Of a stretch of 64,000 nt of DNA, positions 49,172 through 62,093 are shown one piece after another. Positions within the stretch are counted from its first letter, which is position 1. Each line of letters begins with the position of its first letter. The notes under the pieces were generated by a model, which saw only the letters and a list, made by a program, of their open reading frames with translations, ran no database searches and was not told the origin of the DNA. The stretch lies in contig MU270114.1 of the NCBI GenBank assembly GCA_021432635.1, positions 124,001-188,000 on the forward strand. Direction: 5' to 3'. A program made the position numbers and the translations under genes. The DNA is from Thozetella sp. PMI_491 (lineage: Eukaryota > Ascomycota > Sordariomycetes > Chaetosphaeriales > Chaetosphaeriaceae).

Positions 49172-49195
49172 GCTGGCGGGCTGGCGGGCTGGCGG
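49172..49195. repeat. 8-bp tandem repeat (GCTGGCGG, three copies)
   Basis: Three perfect copies seen directly, followed by GTTCGCTAGCC. Confidence 0.9.
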
Positions 49196-52100
49196 GTTCG
49201 CTAGCCCGCAGGTGCTTGACGGATTGCTAATTCAGAGTCTCGCCGTCGCACTGCCGGCCGCCGGATCCAAGCTGCCTGGCTGTTGCTACCTCTCTCCATG
49301 CCAAATCCTCGGCAGGCGCCCTGCCAAATCCTGCGGCAGAGACTGCCGTCGAGTCACAAGCCTCGGGATCGCTGGGAGGTGAAAATTGACTCCAGTTGGG
49401 GTTAGAGTTTCGGTGTCATCCTCTTTACCCAGCCACAGCTTCTTCACCTTTGCGATCCTTCCACGGGGGTGCGCACAGGGCGAAGTGTGCCGAACAGGGC
49501 TGGCGCCCGTTGTGGCGCGACTGGTGTGGCTACTCGGCGGCCGGAAAGTCGCCTTCTCGCGTGCCGCCGGCGCCTCTCCCTCTGTGCACTATTCTGAGAT
49601 CCATTGTCCATTGCAGCCGATTCTCCTTCTCCTCGACCGAGCGCCAGCTCGCCGCGGCAGGGGTTCTGGCATATGCAGCAAGGCTGCTGTCATCCCTCAG
49701 CTGGACTAGGGGGCCACAGACCAGGCGAGCCCCACAGCTTCCGCCCCGGGCGGGTCTGTGCCGCTCCGAGTCGTGTCTTGGCAGCAACCTCGCCGATGCT
49801 GGGCTAGCCCTGAGAGCGGAGGACCACTTGGCCTGCCAACTGCCCCCGGATTCGCTCCCCTTGGAAGTCGGTTGGCCTCCCCCAGATCGCGGCATGGCAT
49901 CGTCGTTGCGGGGAGGGGTGGGAGTCCGCCCAAAGAGCCTGCGTTGTTCTCTCCCTTGTCGTAGCCGCGGCGGACGACGGCTCCGCTGCGCTCCGGCCTA
50001 GGCCTGGCCAGCTCTTTGCCCGGCTGGTGCCTGCCTACCTGCCTGCCGAGCTCTCTAGCCCCGACTTCTTGTTTCTCGCCATTGTCCCTCAGCCTTCCGA
50101 GGGTCCGAGGTCTCGAGGTGACGGTGATACACTTCCTAGCGATAATTAGGCAAACCATCCCCTCCTTGTCTCTCCAGCTGGCGGCGCTGTTGAAGTCGGG
50201 AATCCTTCCCACCCCAAACTCCCCCTCCTCCCCTTCTTCAGCCACCATTCATTCGTATTCAAGGTCGTCCAGATGGGCAACAAACCTGCGCTCGCCGATC
50301 CTGGCAGATGGGTATCACAAAGAGCCCGGGTGGTTTGAGCCTCAATAAATTCCTCTTTCGCCCAGGCACTGCATGTGGTGGCACCATGGCCCGCCTGCCA
50401 GCCCCCAAGCTCGTTTCTTCCCCTTCCGGCCCTCCGACAAGAGCTGAATCTGAAAACCCCCCCTCGTCTGGTTTCTTTCCACCGGCGAGGAGATTGCAGC
50501 CAGCAAAGGCAAAGCGTGTCCCCTATCTCTCCCATGCCACCCCCACACGTACGGTTCCTCCCTCAACTATTGGCAAAGGAGGCGGCCGACGAATCCCACC
50601 CGCCGCCGTTGCGTGGTTCAGCCCCCAGCGGGAGCTGAGTGTTACCTGTTCAGCCGCAAGGGGGAGAAGAATACTGAGCACTACCACATTAAAATTCGGT
50701 TCGTGCTTTGCTGCATGGAATGGGATCGGCACCTTCTGCTTCTTTTCCTCCTCTGGCTGTGGTACAGCACCTCGCGCCACCGATTCTGGGCCGTTCCCTC
50801 CGCTGCCCCTGGGATATGCAGTCAGCTGCCGGCACATGGCATCGCAAAGGAGATTCAGACCCCTCCGTGAATCTCGCATTTTTAATCGATTTTTTTTGTG
50901 GCATGATGTAGGCCCAGGAGCCAAGCTTAGCTGTCAGTCGGGCTTCCTAATGGAAACCACCCTCCAATTCGTGATGCGGCCGCGCTGAGCCGCTGTTTGT
51001 CACGCTTAGACTTATTCCCACTGGACGGCTGTTAGTACCACGCCCTGGGCACCATCTGCCGAGATGCCTGCCGCGATTTCACAAAGCTGCCTTAGGCGCG
51101 ACCGCAAGCCGCTGCCAGCCGTCCTAGTCAGGCCAGGTCGGGTCTTCTCTTTCGCCTACAGGGGAGCCTAATCTATCAATAGCGAGCTGATATGAGCCCG
51201 CCCTGGATTGCTTAAGCCCACGCTCGCGCGTGTGGTAGGACCTAGGCTTCCTTCTTTACACTCGTATTCCTCTATTCTACCTCCGTTCTTCCATCCGTTT
51301 TGGCTCTTGTTCCTTATCTGGCCAGAGGTGGTGCCGGCCACCGCCACTCGAACGACCGAGACATGTATGGGTGCACAAACTTAGATCAAGCACGGCCACA
51401 CAAGGCATACCAGGCACCTAGGCATCTGATTTCCTCTCTATCTCTCTCTGGGGTCTGTTTATCATGCGCGCATGCCTCCTTTGAGACTGTCAGTTGGGCC
51501 CTCTCAGTAAGTTGTCGCCTGCAGGCCCGTGTTGGTTACCAAGCCACGCCCCAACGCCCCCCCCCCATCGCAATGCGGTGCCGACGTTCCCCCAGGCGAC
51601 CGGCCCTCCATGGATCCCGCCCGGCGAGGGATCCGGAGGGGAAAGGGGGGATACACCGGCCTTCCTTCCCGACTGGCGAGGGGCCGAAGAGCATGCGCCT
51701 CCCCTTTTTATCACTTTTCCACGGCGACACCGAACGGCCCCCAGTGACAATAGGACCGGCAGCCCAACCGAGCGGCATCCCTCCATGCCCGAGCCGTGTA
51801 GCAGCAGTCCATTTCGCAAATTGTGAAATTATCTCTTTTGCTACCACGTCACGGTGCCATCTGCACGCATCGTCTCAACGTCTCCCTAAGGGAAGGGGGG
51901 CCGGGATGATGTGCTTGATGACTGGCGCCCACGGCTAGCATCAGCAGCGTGCAGCCTTGTTTGGCCTGCTTAGATATTGGTTTTGAAACATAGCGCCGAC
52001 TGCCGATACCTGGACAAAAGGCGTGAAGATGAACTCTGCGTGTTCTGTCAAGTTCTCGACTGCATATCGCCGCCCCCAAGGTTGGGGCTCAGGATCGGGG

Positions 52101-52933
52101 CTAACGGATGTAAAGCGAAAGGGGGAAGACGGATCGTGTTGGACAGAATCCAAGTTTATCGGCCCAGTAAGCACAAACCCCCCACTAGGGAGAAAGTAAT
52201 GGAAACCTTGTCATGGCATACATCATGAGTGGCGAGGAGGAAAGCCCCAAGGTACAAACGCAAGGCAGCAAGCAAACAAAGCAATGTATAGTGGCGTAGA
52301 GTAACATCATCGGCATGCAGCCGTCTGTCCGACGGACGAGCGAACGAGACCTAATGCCACGCACGCGGATATGGTATCTCGTCATCCAGCAGCAACCAGG
52401 ACCAACCCCATCCTCCACGTACCGAGCTTCGTAGAGCTGGCCGTGTTGCGTCTTTTTCTCATGCTCATTGGTGCTTCATCTCTTGACTCATAGCCAGCGA
52501 CCTTCCTCTATACCCTTCCTTTCTAAAAAGAAAAAAAAAAGACGTGTAAATCAGCCTTTCCCCGTGTCGAAGAGAGCTGCAACGAGTCAGCCGGCGGTGA
52601 CTAGGTTCCCTTTGAATGCGAAATTAATGGATGCCCCTCCGCCGGACGTTAATCCTCCCACGCCGCGTGCCATTCCGAATAATGCAATGCTCTTGTCGTT
52701 TGTCGATTGTCATGTATATAGCGCAAAGGTTAAAGTATAGGTGCCCGGCGATCCCCACCGAAACGCCTAAGTCGCGCAAGGAAAGCACGTCATGCACTGT
52801 CTTAGGCACCCGTGAGACGAGAACCAGGATCAGTAATTCATTGCCCTCGGCGGCGATTATTAGATGGACCTGTCTCGCACAAGTATTCCAGCCCCTTCGG
52901 CGTTCCCGATCCTGCTGGCATTCTGCGCTGCTG

Positions 52934-55900
52934 CTAGGCACGCCGCATGGCAGCGGAAGCACCGGCGGTGGCGACGTCCTGCTTAGAGCTCACACTTCGG
53001 ATAGAGGCTCGTGGCAAGCCGCTAGGACCTGAGCCCGAAGCGAAACCAGCTGTCGTGCTCCCGCTTGTCCGCTTTCCGGCCGTAGGGCCAGTGATGCTCG
53101 AAGTTGCGCTCATGCCTGACGTCCTCCGCGAAGAAACACCCGTCGACTTCAAAGGACTAGCGTTGCTGATGCCGGTCGCATCTCGGGGGCGAAGCGAGGT
53201 GCTGGCCTTCATGCCGCCTGGAGGTTCGGGGAGCGGCCGAGGGCCTGTGGTAGAGCTCACCCGCTTGGTAGGCGAAGAGTCACGGACGGAGGCGCGAGGA
53301 AGGGGCATAGAAGTCTTCATGCCTGTGATGAACTCGTGGCGGATAGCTTCGTCGGGCTTCAAGCGCCGGTCGGGATCCCAGCGGAGACACTTGGTCAGGA
53401 AGTCCAGGAACGGCTCGTCATCGCACTTGAGCACTTGCTGCAGAGTCTTTGACGAGGGGCGCCGGCGTCGGCCCTTCGACGACACAGTCAAACGAGGCTT
53501 TCCCATGCTGTCAAAGAAGAGCTTCTTTCGGGTTGACTTCTCGATCAAATGCTTCTCTGGAGGACCAAACACCTCCATAATGCATGCCAACTGCTCCTGC
53601 TCGTTCTCACCAGGGAAGATGGGCACCCCCGTGTAAAGTTCTGCGAGGATGCAGCCGAGAGACCACATATCGATCGGCATGCCGTAGGTCATGCCAAGAA
53701 TGACCTCAGGAGATCGGTAGAAACGAGATTGGATATAGGTATAAACCTTCTCGTTCTCGAAGCAGCTCGAACCAAAATCGATGACCTTGATCTCCGAGTG
53801 GAGTGGGTGGCGAAGGAGAATGTTCTCGGGCTTCAGGTCACAGTGAATCACCTTGTGCTGCTTGAGCAGGTTTAGTGAGCTTAGCATCTGCTTAGTGAAG
53901 CGACGGATCAACTTCAGCGAGAAGCCGCGGAACTGGTTCGACTTGATGAACTCGTAGAGGTTCATGTCCAGGAGCTCGGTCGAGATGCAGAGATGGCCTC
54001 GGAAATAGAAGCTGTGGGTGAAGTTGACCATGCTGTACTTGTTCTTCGGGTCCTGAGGCCTAGTTAGCAACAAGAAAAAGTATAGCGACGCGAGTCGTTT
54101 AGTAGAAGAAATAGAAATGCCCTTACCCATTCGCGAAGTTTTTGGAGGATGTTGACTTCGACGAGGGCTTGCTGGTGGAACCTCTTCTTGTTGCGGATGA
54201 TCTTCACGGCCACCAAAACGCCGGTTTTGTGGTCAATACACCTCACGACCTGCCCGAAGCTTCCCTTTCCAAGAATATCGATGATCTCGTAACGATAGGC
54301 CAGATGATCTCCCGGGACGATCGAGTAGTCACCCCGCTCGTCGTCATACCCGAAGTTCGGCAGCTCAGACTGCACATCTCCTACTACTTTCGCAGCGTTT
54401 TGGGTGCCGCAGAAGTAGATATCTTTATAATCCACAATCTCTCCGCGCTCATATATGTTGAGGACGGCGATTCGAATTGCTTCCTGAGGGCTGACACGCT
54501 CCTTCGCTGAAGCGCGCTTCCGCAAGGCATCGAGAGTCCTTGCTGCCAACTCGGTCTCCTTCCGTCTTGATCCAAGCTTTTTCATTTCTTCCTCGGCTAC
54601 CATGTCATCCTTATCGAGATCTGCCGTCCACACCTCGTGGTGACGAATAGTGCTTGTCGACATCTTGGGCTTGAGTATCTTCTGCACCACAGATGAGTTA
54701 TGGGGAAAGTTCGACCGCTCTGCCACGGTATCTAGAGTAGATTCCTTCTTGCCACCCAAACTGTCGCTGCGGTGACGTTCCTGCGCAATAATGGCATTCA
54801 AGCTCGAGGCAGAGCTCTTGCGCCTTCTAGACTCCAAGTATGTGCCGGTGCCAGAGGACTTCGTCGAGGGGGTGGGACTCGCAGGTTTGGACTGGTTTAC
54901 GTTCATTGTCGCAGACACCGGTATTCTTGGCGGAGGCATAGAGTCGTGGCGTACTCCGTGTTGATCTGCCTTCTCGCCACTTGGGTGGCTAATGCTGTTC
55001 TTCGAAGCGCTCCGCTTCCACGAGAGACTCAGCTTCCGTCGCAGGGAGCTGATAGAAGATGGGGTCGGAGGTTCGTCCGGACTCGAGAGCGGCGGCGTGG
55101 CCTTTGCGCCAGGCTTGATGGGTTTGGGACCCAGACCACGCGGTCCAGAAGGCTTCTGTGGCGTCGCGTCCTTTTCGACTGTCGAATCGAGCGGCAGAGT
55201 GAAATCACCCCCGGTCTTGGACCGTTTGATGAAGGAAGACTCCAAGTTGCCGCCCTTGGGTACCGACGACGACAGGAACGGAGACATCCCGGATCTTTGG
55301 GTACCCTTCCTTGTCGTAATCGATTCGGAGGAGCTCGTATTATCGGCGGCCAAGGGACTATCATGCCTACCATGATGCACGGAGCTGCTACTTCGCAACT
55401 GGAAGCTGATAGGTTCTGTGTGCTCTTCGCCTTTGCTCCTGGAGAAGAAGGAGCTCTTGGATGCCGTCATGGGGGTGGTAGGTGTCTTTGCGGCTTGCCT
55501 CGTGGGAGGAGGGCTAAGGTTCCTCTGCGAGTGTCCTTGCTCCTGAAGTGCGGCAATCTTGGCGGCCGTAGGTGTGCTCAAAGGCCCGAGGTTAATAGGT
55601 GGCAAGTGGAGAGGCTGCAGGTTCTTCTTAGACTGGGCCTGCTTGTCCCCTTCAGCTTTTGAGCTCGGGTTCACCGACTTGCGGGTGCTCATCTTGCGCT
55701 GGACCTTCTTTGGAGGGTCTGCCGCCTGCATCGATAGACTGCCCGTCGAGTTGCTATGGATGCTGCTCGCGTCAAACGCAAGTGCCGACTTCTGCTTATC
55801 GAGGAAAGAGACCTCGCCAGGCTCCTTGGGCGACTCGTAGACCTTTGGAATGGCGGGCACCGGTGGTACGTCTTCCTCATCTTCACCGCCTCCCCCGCTC

Positions 55901-57421
55901 TGGAGGCTAAGAGCCTTCGGTGCTGGCAACCTCGAGCTCGTGCTCTGGGGTACACTTCGAGGCTGTATGGAGCCCGTTGAGGTCCGGACCGTGTTGTAGC
56001 TGTTGGTTGAGTTGATGGAAAGACCAGAGCTATAAGATTTCCGGTTAAACTCGGGAGTAGTGCGCGAAGAAGAAGGCGTCGAAGTTTTGCGGGGAAGCAT
56101 GGATGGAGAGCGTGACGAGGGTCGAGGGTCTGCTATCGGGAGTGGCTGGTTCGACACTGGGGGTGGAATATGAGGGGGCTGCATCGTAGACATGCGCTGC
56201 ATCCGCCTTGTGTCGGTAGGGCTGATAGTCCTGGCGCCTAGTCCGGTCGCGTGCGTGGGATGTGGGCCAGGCATGGTCGACATACGCTTCCCGGAGCCAG
56301 GCTGGGTTGGCCCCTTGTTTTGATTGTTGAACCTAGGCGACCGGGGGAAGGAGAAGGATGCACTTGTGTCTGGGGAAAGAGTGCTGTTGTCGGCCGTGGA
56401 CAGGCTCGAGTGGTTAGGGCGAGGGGGAGGCTGTACGGATCTCGCCTTGGAAGCTCGCGAGCCGGTCAGGTTTCGCTCCCCAGCAACGCCAGGACGCGGT
56501 CCATCGATTGAGGATCGCGTCGAATCGATGCCAGTCCTGTCTGACGTGGAGGCGAAGCTCGGCCGCCGTCGCTGGCCATTCCTGCTGTCGTATTCGCCAT
56601 CCAGGACCCCCGGCCCCATAGACTTCCTGGGCGGCTTCACGATATGGGTATTGGAGACGGGCGGGTAATGGCTCTGGCGCCGCGGTCGCATGGCGGCCGG
56701 CGCGGTCGGGGCATTTGGCACACCTGGGGTGTTGGACGCCGCGGACGAGATGCCACCCTGCCTAGTGCTGGAGGTGCTCGGCCTCCTCAGGATCGACCCG
56801 GCTCGTGATGTCCGTGTGGCGGGCTGCTGGATGGCAACGCGTGTCGTCCCCCCACTCTGGGTGACATTTGACCGCTCCACCATGCTGATTTCGGGCTGCT
56901 CGTGCTCTCCCAATATGCTTCCTTGGCCAGTGGGCGACGGGAACTGAGTCAGTTTAAATTCGGTCGAGGCAGACTCCAGGCTACTCTGCAGATCGTCGAA
57001 GCTGACCGACGGCAGGAAGTCCAACGAAGCAGTTGTCGTGTCCCCTATATCCTTCGCAGCCGAGACGCCATTCCTACCGCCAAAAGAGAAGAGGGAGTGG
57101 TTGTTGGAGGACGAAGCACTGAGCATTGGGCCGTTGGCTAGAGGCAGCCGTTGGATTGACCCGATCTTGGTAGGGCTGGCGTTCTCTTTTCTCCTATGTT
57201 TCCAAAGACGAGCCAGTTAGCGCGACTGCCTCGAGAGAGGACCGAGGCGATGGGCAAGAGCACCGAGGGGGTTTGCACGGGCGACGCACCCAGGGTCATG
57301 GAGCGGATAGAGGGGAGGGATAATAGCGGGTGCGAGGCTGCGAGGTGTGTCGGTATCCTTACCTAGTGGGCGACTGGTTTGCTGGTCGGCGGCCAGCTGG
57401 GACCTTGTACTCCCCAGTCAT
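52934..57421 (-). CDS. pom1: Pom1-type DYRK protein kinase
   Basis: Three exons on the minus strand (57363-57421, 54127-57193, 52934-54052), 1414 residues from ATG 57421. The first intron has donor GTAAGG, branch CTAAC and acceptor ATAG; the 59-nt first exon encodes MTGEYKVPAGRRPANQSPTR. Residues ~20-850 are disordered, Ser/Pro-rich. Then come a DYRK homology box (FGYDDERGDYSIVPGDHL) and the kinase domain: GKGSFG from about 995, VAVKII with Lys1017, HCDLKPEN with Asp1114, DFG at 1134-1136 and the DYRK activation-loop YTY (Tyr1146/Tyr1148). A basic Ser-rich C-terminal tail follows. S. pombe Pom1 marks cell ends and restrains mitotic entry and septum position; the long disordered N-terminus mediates membrane binding there. 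A frame open for another 42 codons (57422-57547) ahead of this ATG also reads as Arg/Pro/Ser-rich protein, so the true start may be in a further upstream exon. Confidence 0.88.
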
Positions 57422-60400
57422 GGGAGACGGGAGGCGTGGAGACCGAGCACGGAGAGCACGGCGGGTCTCCGGATCAGGATTGACGTTGGTGGATTGATGC
57501 GACCGAGGTCGAAGCTCGGGCAGGCTGGAAGGGCGGTATGTTGGTGTTCACGACGGCGACGCAGGGACTCGGCGGGCTGCCGCTTTTTCTCGAAAAGCGC
57601 TACAGCGTCCCAATTCGGCACACCCAAGGGGGCTCAGTCCGGTCAAGGAGCTGAGAGCATCCGAAAGGCTACCGCATTCCGGGGCGGGCGCGATCGCGGC
57701 GTTCGGGCGTGTCGGAAACACGGCGAGAGTGTTGTGATGTTTGTGGATTGCGGTCGGTGTGGAAGGGTGTGGTAAAAAGGTATGGGGAAGGACGGAGAAG
57801 AGCAGCAGGGACGTAGGTAGGATGCAGCGCGGAGCAAATTGGCGCGGGTGTTTTGGCAGGGAGCAGCAAATGGGGAGGGGGGGGCGGATCGGGGTCTGGC
57901 AGGTGCCACCGGCGCTGTGCACTCCTGTGTAGGCCCGCCGCTGTCTCTCTGCACGCTCAGCTCTCTGCAGGTCCCGGCCTGGAAAACGCGCCAGGAACTC
58001 GCCCGCCACGGTCCCCACTTCATCTCCAGGGCCAATTTCACCGGGCAACAAGTCGCCAGTGGCCCCAGCTCGGACCAGCCGTCATCACAGCAACGAGGAC
58101 GACGATCCCTCCCTTCGCTTTCTTTCAATTCCCTTGTACGGCGCTCCTTCTCGCGCTCTCCTCCGTGTCTCGTGTCTCGCGTCTATCTAAGGTTCCCATG
58201 AGCTGGAGTTTGTTGTAGAGCATTTGAATCCGGGTGTCGAGGCACAGCCCGCCGGCTCTATCGCCTGCAAGGGCGCCTTTTTGACTCGAGCGACTATAGG
58301 ATTGACTCTGGCGCCGTGTCAAAGACAAAGGGGCAGATGGAACTGCCTCCCCGTCCCAGCCCGTCCCAACCCGTCCCGGGTAGTGGGCGTGTTCTCACGC
58401 CATTACCCCTTCCCCTAAACCGACACGGCTCGGGCGCCGGCAGAAGCTGGCTTCTCGGCGAGCAGCAGGCTAACTCGCCTGCTTGCGAGGCCGTTGGGTG
58501 TGACTTACTTCCTCCTCCCCCTTAGGATCAAGCCCCCTCTAGTCAGGGGCTGGCAGCTTTTTTTTTTTTTCTTCCTTCACTCCCCCTTGGCTCTCTATAT
58601 GGGGGCTATCGCAGCTAATACCACTTCGTCTTACTATTTGAATTTGCCCGGCCAGTCTCTTGCGGGTGGTCATTACTTTTTGGACCCCATAGATCGGCCT
58701 TCTTTGAAGTTTCAAGCTTCCTTCCGAGTGCAGCGTTCCCGGCAAGAACAGCAGCAGGCCAGGGAAAGCCCCCCCTCTCCCGTCCGCCCAAGCTCGAACG
58801 CATCGGCAACATGGTCCCCACATGGAGCTGGTCGCGTCCAAGTTGAAGGAGCTCGCGAGCCGGCCCATGCAATTGTCAGAGATTTGGCGGGCAGCCAACC
58901 ACGAGTCAATGCGGCGCTGTTGTTGTTTGCTTAGCACCGGGCGCTATAGAGGTTCGGAACCAGCCCTAGCAACCCGCCTCTTTTTTTCCCATTATGCGAG
59001 GGGTCAAGTCCAGCAGGGGGGGCATGGGCGGGCCTGAATGTGTGAAATTGTTGCCAATATGAGCCCGTCCGACCTTTTTGGCTGCCGTACTCAGTTGTAG
59101 ATCTTTAGCCAGGGGATGCCCGCCGTGCAATACCCTTCCCAATCCGGTCGGCGGCCAAGCGTGCCCAAAGTTGAAGATGGACAAGAAAATAATTAAAAAA
59201 AAAAAAAATATACAAAAAAGAACAGACCAGGGCGATTAGGCAAGAAGAGCTTGTAGAGGCACTTCAGAGAGAGCTGTGCACGGTATGCCCGCCCCTTTCC
59301 CCTGCAGGTCCTGAGCCTAAGGTAATTAGCTGACGGCGCGCGAGAATGTCCTAATTTCCAACGACGTCGCCTCGAAACACGATCGGGAACGAAGGACGCT
59401 GCGAGGAAGAACCCCACAAGGCCACAAGGCCACAGGGCCCGAGTGGCTTGAGCTTCTCCAGCTCTCTTGGATGAACAGCCCTGACTGATCGATCTTGTTG
59501 CTGTGGTTTTCGTGCATGACCAAGTTGGTCGTCCGTTAGTTGCACAGTACTAGTGCTGTACGTCTGGGAGTAAGCGTGGCCGCCTTCCTGCGGCCTCGCT
59601 GTTCCCTCCTTTCTTCGTACACGTCCCACCTTACTTAGCTAACCTCGCGTCGAGGCACCTAAGCCACTACCATAATGAATATGAATCTACCGCCCCCCCC
59701 CTTCCCCCTCCCCCCCCCAAAACCTTCGAGGGGGAGCAATTCATGGCTCATGCTCGCGTCCCTGAATGCACCCATCATCGCCTCGGGGGCTTCGCGCCGA
59801 ATCGCAGTACATACATACATGCAGCATCCACGCGCAGCACACGACGGGCGGTACGCAGCACAGGCTTGACCCACTGGTCGCGCGGCCCTACCCCGCCAAA
59901 GGAGACAGCAGCGCGCGTGCGGGAGGCCGCATGGGCCCGATAGAGGTCTGAGTGGGTGTGCGGCCTGCCCCGTATGCCTCAGGCAAGCAAGGCACCTCTT
60001 GAACGTGTGCTCCCGAGGCGATGGAATGAGACGATCCAGGAAGCCACGTATTTGTGTGTGAAATGCCCATGCATGCGCGTCATTGTTGTGCATTGGGAGG
60101 GATGCCATGTATGGGGCTTCTGAGCCTGGCTGCAATCGGCAGTGGTCGTCGGTTGGGCTCGTGGGTTAGCCGCATCTTTTGCCCGCCAGCGAATTGCCAT
60201 CCTCCAAACGTTTTGGCGGCCCGTGACTGGTGGATGCTTGAAGCAGGTGCATCTCACACATGTGACGCAACCACGCCAGCCACCATCCAGCTCGCTCTTA
60301 CCAACCGACGTGCACACTTCAGGACCCTCTGCAACTCAGTCTCGTCCACGCCATAATACGCCTTGGATTTGGGACTACCAAGCTGTCCCCCCCCCCAACG

Positions 60401-60535
60401 TTAATCGTCAATCATTGGGGTGACATACGGAGCCGCTGCTGCCCTCGGTTGGCGGGCCCCACAAAGAGCTGAGGATGCTCACATGCATATGAGCACTCGG
60501 CATCAGAGGCATTCCCGTCAGACGTCTGCATAATC
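57422..60535. promoter_or_regulatory. Divergent promoter between Pom1-like kinase and peroxin
   Basis: 3.1 kb between the assigned start of the kinase and the peroxin ATG. The first 126 bp are probably coding (see the kinase entry). Contains a 10-bp tandem repeat (58351-58380), a T-rich run near 58560, an A-rich run near 59190, and pyrimidine-rich tracts at about 59690-59720. Short frames such as 57548-58051 minus have no motifs. I see no gene of its own. Confidence 0.45.
58351..58380. repeat. 10-bp tandem repeat (CCGTCCCARC, three copies)
   Basis: CCGTCCCAGC, CCGTCCCAAC, CCGTCCCGGG head to tail, in the divergent promoter region. Confidence 0.85.
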
Positions 60536-62093
60536 ATGGACGAACTCGCAGCGGATATATTCGGCCCCGCGGACGATGCGGCCCTCCAGGACGCTCTTGA
60601 TCTTAATGAGGAGGCCCTTCCAGAGTCCGGGCCGGGCCAACCCTCCAAGTCACGGGGACTTCGGAGCAGGTTTCTCAATGCCGCCAGCATACAGGACAAG
60701 CTGCTGGAGAAGTAAGTAAACACCACCCCCTATCCAACGGCTCCTATCGCTGGCCCAGCCCCCGCCCGTCACTCACACCCCAACAAGGGTTCTCTCCCAA
60801 ATGATCCCGGCAGACGAGTTCGGTGGGCATGCACAAGACCTCGGGGCTGCCGATGACAGCCTGCCGTCATATGCCGAGCGGCCCGGGTTCACGCTGCCCA
60901 CCATGTCTAGCAACTTCCGCCGCTTCAACGCGCGCATCGGCGTCGTTTTCAAGTTCCAGGTCCGCATGGGCCGCTTGTTCGCATGGCGGCGCCCCACGCA
61001 AACGCTCTCGCTGCTCGCCGTCTATACCTTCGTGTGCATGGACCCCTACCTCTTGTGCGTGCTGCCGCTCGTCATCGCCCTGTTCAGCATCCTCGTTCCC
61101 TCCTTTATCGCGCGGCACCCGGGGCCGCCCACGGGCAGCGAGGCCGACCGGGTGCGCAAGCTGGGCTACTCCCCCCGAGGCCCGCCCCTCGCACCGGCGC
61201 GCACCGTCAAGCCAGTCAAGGAGCTGTCGCGTGACTTCTTCCGCAACATGCGCGATCTGCAGAACAGCATGGAGGACTTCAGCGTCGCGCACGATCAGAT
61301 CATCGCCATGGTCGTGCCCAAGACGAATTTCAGCGACGAGGCCCTCTCGTCGGCCATCTTCGTGCTGCTGCTCGCCGCCGCTGTTGTCATGTCCATTGCG
61401 GCCCACCTGCTGCCGTGGCGCTACATGGCGCTCGGCGCGGGCTGGGTGGCCATCTGGTCAGGCCACCCCGCCGTGGCCAGGTTCGTCCAGCGTACCCGAA
61501 AGCAATATCTCGATGGCGACCAGCCAGGGAGTGGCGGTGGCGTCGCCGAACTCGAACGCATGCATGGCGCCTTTGAGACCTGGGTGCGCAGCGACATCAT
61601 ACTGGACTCCGCGCCTGAGACACGTGAAGTAGAGACGTTTGAGCTGCAGCGGCTCTCAGATGCGAGCACCGAATGGGAGCCGTGGCTATTCAGCCCTTCC
61701 CCTTACGACCCGCTGTCGGCCCCGCGCATCGGGGGCGAGCGGCCACAGGGCGCACGATTCTTCGAGGATGTGCTCCCGCCGCCTGGCTGGGAGTGGAGTG
61801 AGAAGAAGTGGGCGTTGGATCTATGGAGCAGGGAATGGGTCGAGGAACGCATCATCACGGGCGTCGAGGTTGAGACAGAAGGCGAGCGGTGGGTGTACGA
61901 TATCTACAACGAGCACGAGTCGACGACCGGCCTGGCGGAGCCCCCTTCCAAGGGAGGAAAGCAGGTCCCCTCCATACCGGCCATGACGGTGAGCTGGGAG
62001 GAAGGGGAGGAAGGGATGGGCAGGCGTGGGGAGTGGAGGAGAAGACGGTGGGTTCGGATGGTCAAGAGAAGAAACGTGAGCCCCGGGACGTGA
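60536..62093 (+). CDS. Pex24p/dysferlin-domain peroxin (PEX28/29/24 type)
   Basis: Two exons (60536-60711 and 60788-62093) give 493 residues; the 76-nt intron has donor GTAAGT and acceptor ACAAG, in phase 2. The start ATG 60536 begins MDELAADIFGPADDA, an acidic leader. The middle contains two hydrophobic regions (about 125-160, LSLLAVYTFVCMDPYLLCVL; and about 245-290, SSAIFVLLLAAAVVMSIAA), suggesting an integral membrane protein. The C-terminal part has the dysferlin-repeat signature: EWEPWLFS, PPPGWEWSEKKWALD and WVYDIYN, ending in an Arg-rich tail. Members of this family sit in the peroxisome membrane or in the ER near peroxisomes and set peroxisome size and number. The numbering in the PEX28/29/30/31/32 series is not decidable from this sequence alone. 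Confidence 0.87.

Larger units (their letters stand above)
43665..52933. other. 9.3-kb gene-poor region
   Basis: From the start of the small cysteine-containing gene to the stop of the Pom1-like kinase gene. Dozens of short frames (up to 357 codons at 44403-45476 minus) lack motifs, are low in complexity and overlap opposing frames. The first ~800 bases are likely promoter of the small gene. Repeats inside: GTCT units at 43711-43730, an A14 run at 44475-44488, short tandem repeats at 46580-46604, 47675-47714 and 49172-49195, and a G16 run at 48746-48761. I see no transposon, rRNA or tRNA; a GGTTCGAATCC at about 46208 has no matching stems. Confidence 0.45.

Noticed and set aside
57548-58128. 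Minus-strand frames of 161-167 codons upstream of the kinase
   Set aside because: No motifs; the position suits the kinase's 5' leader or an upstream exon rather than a separate gene.
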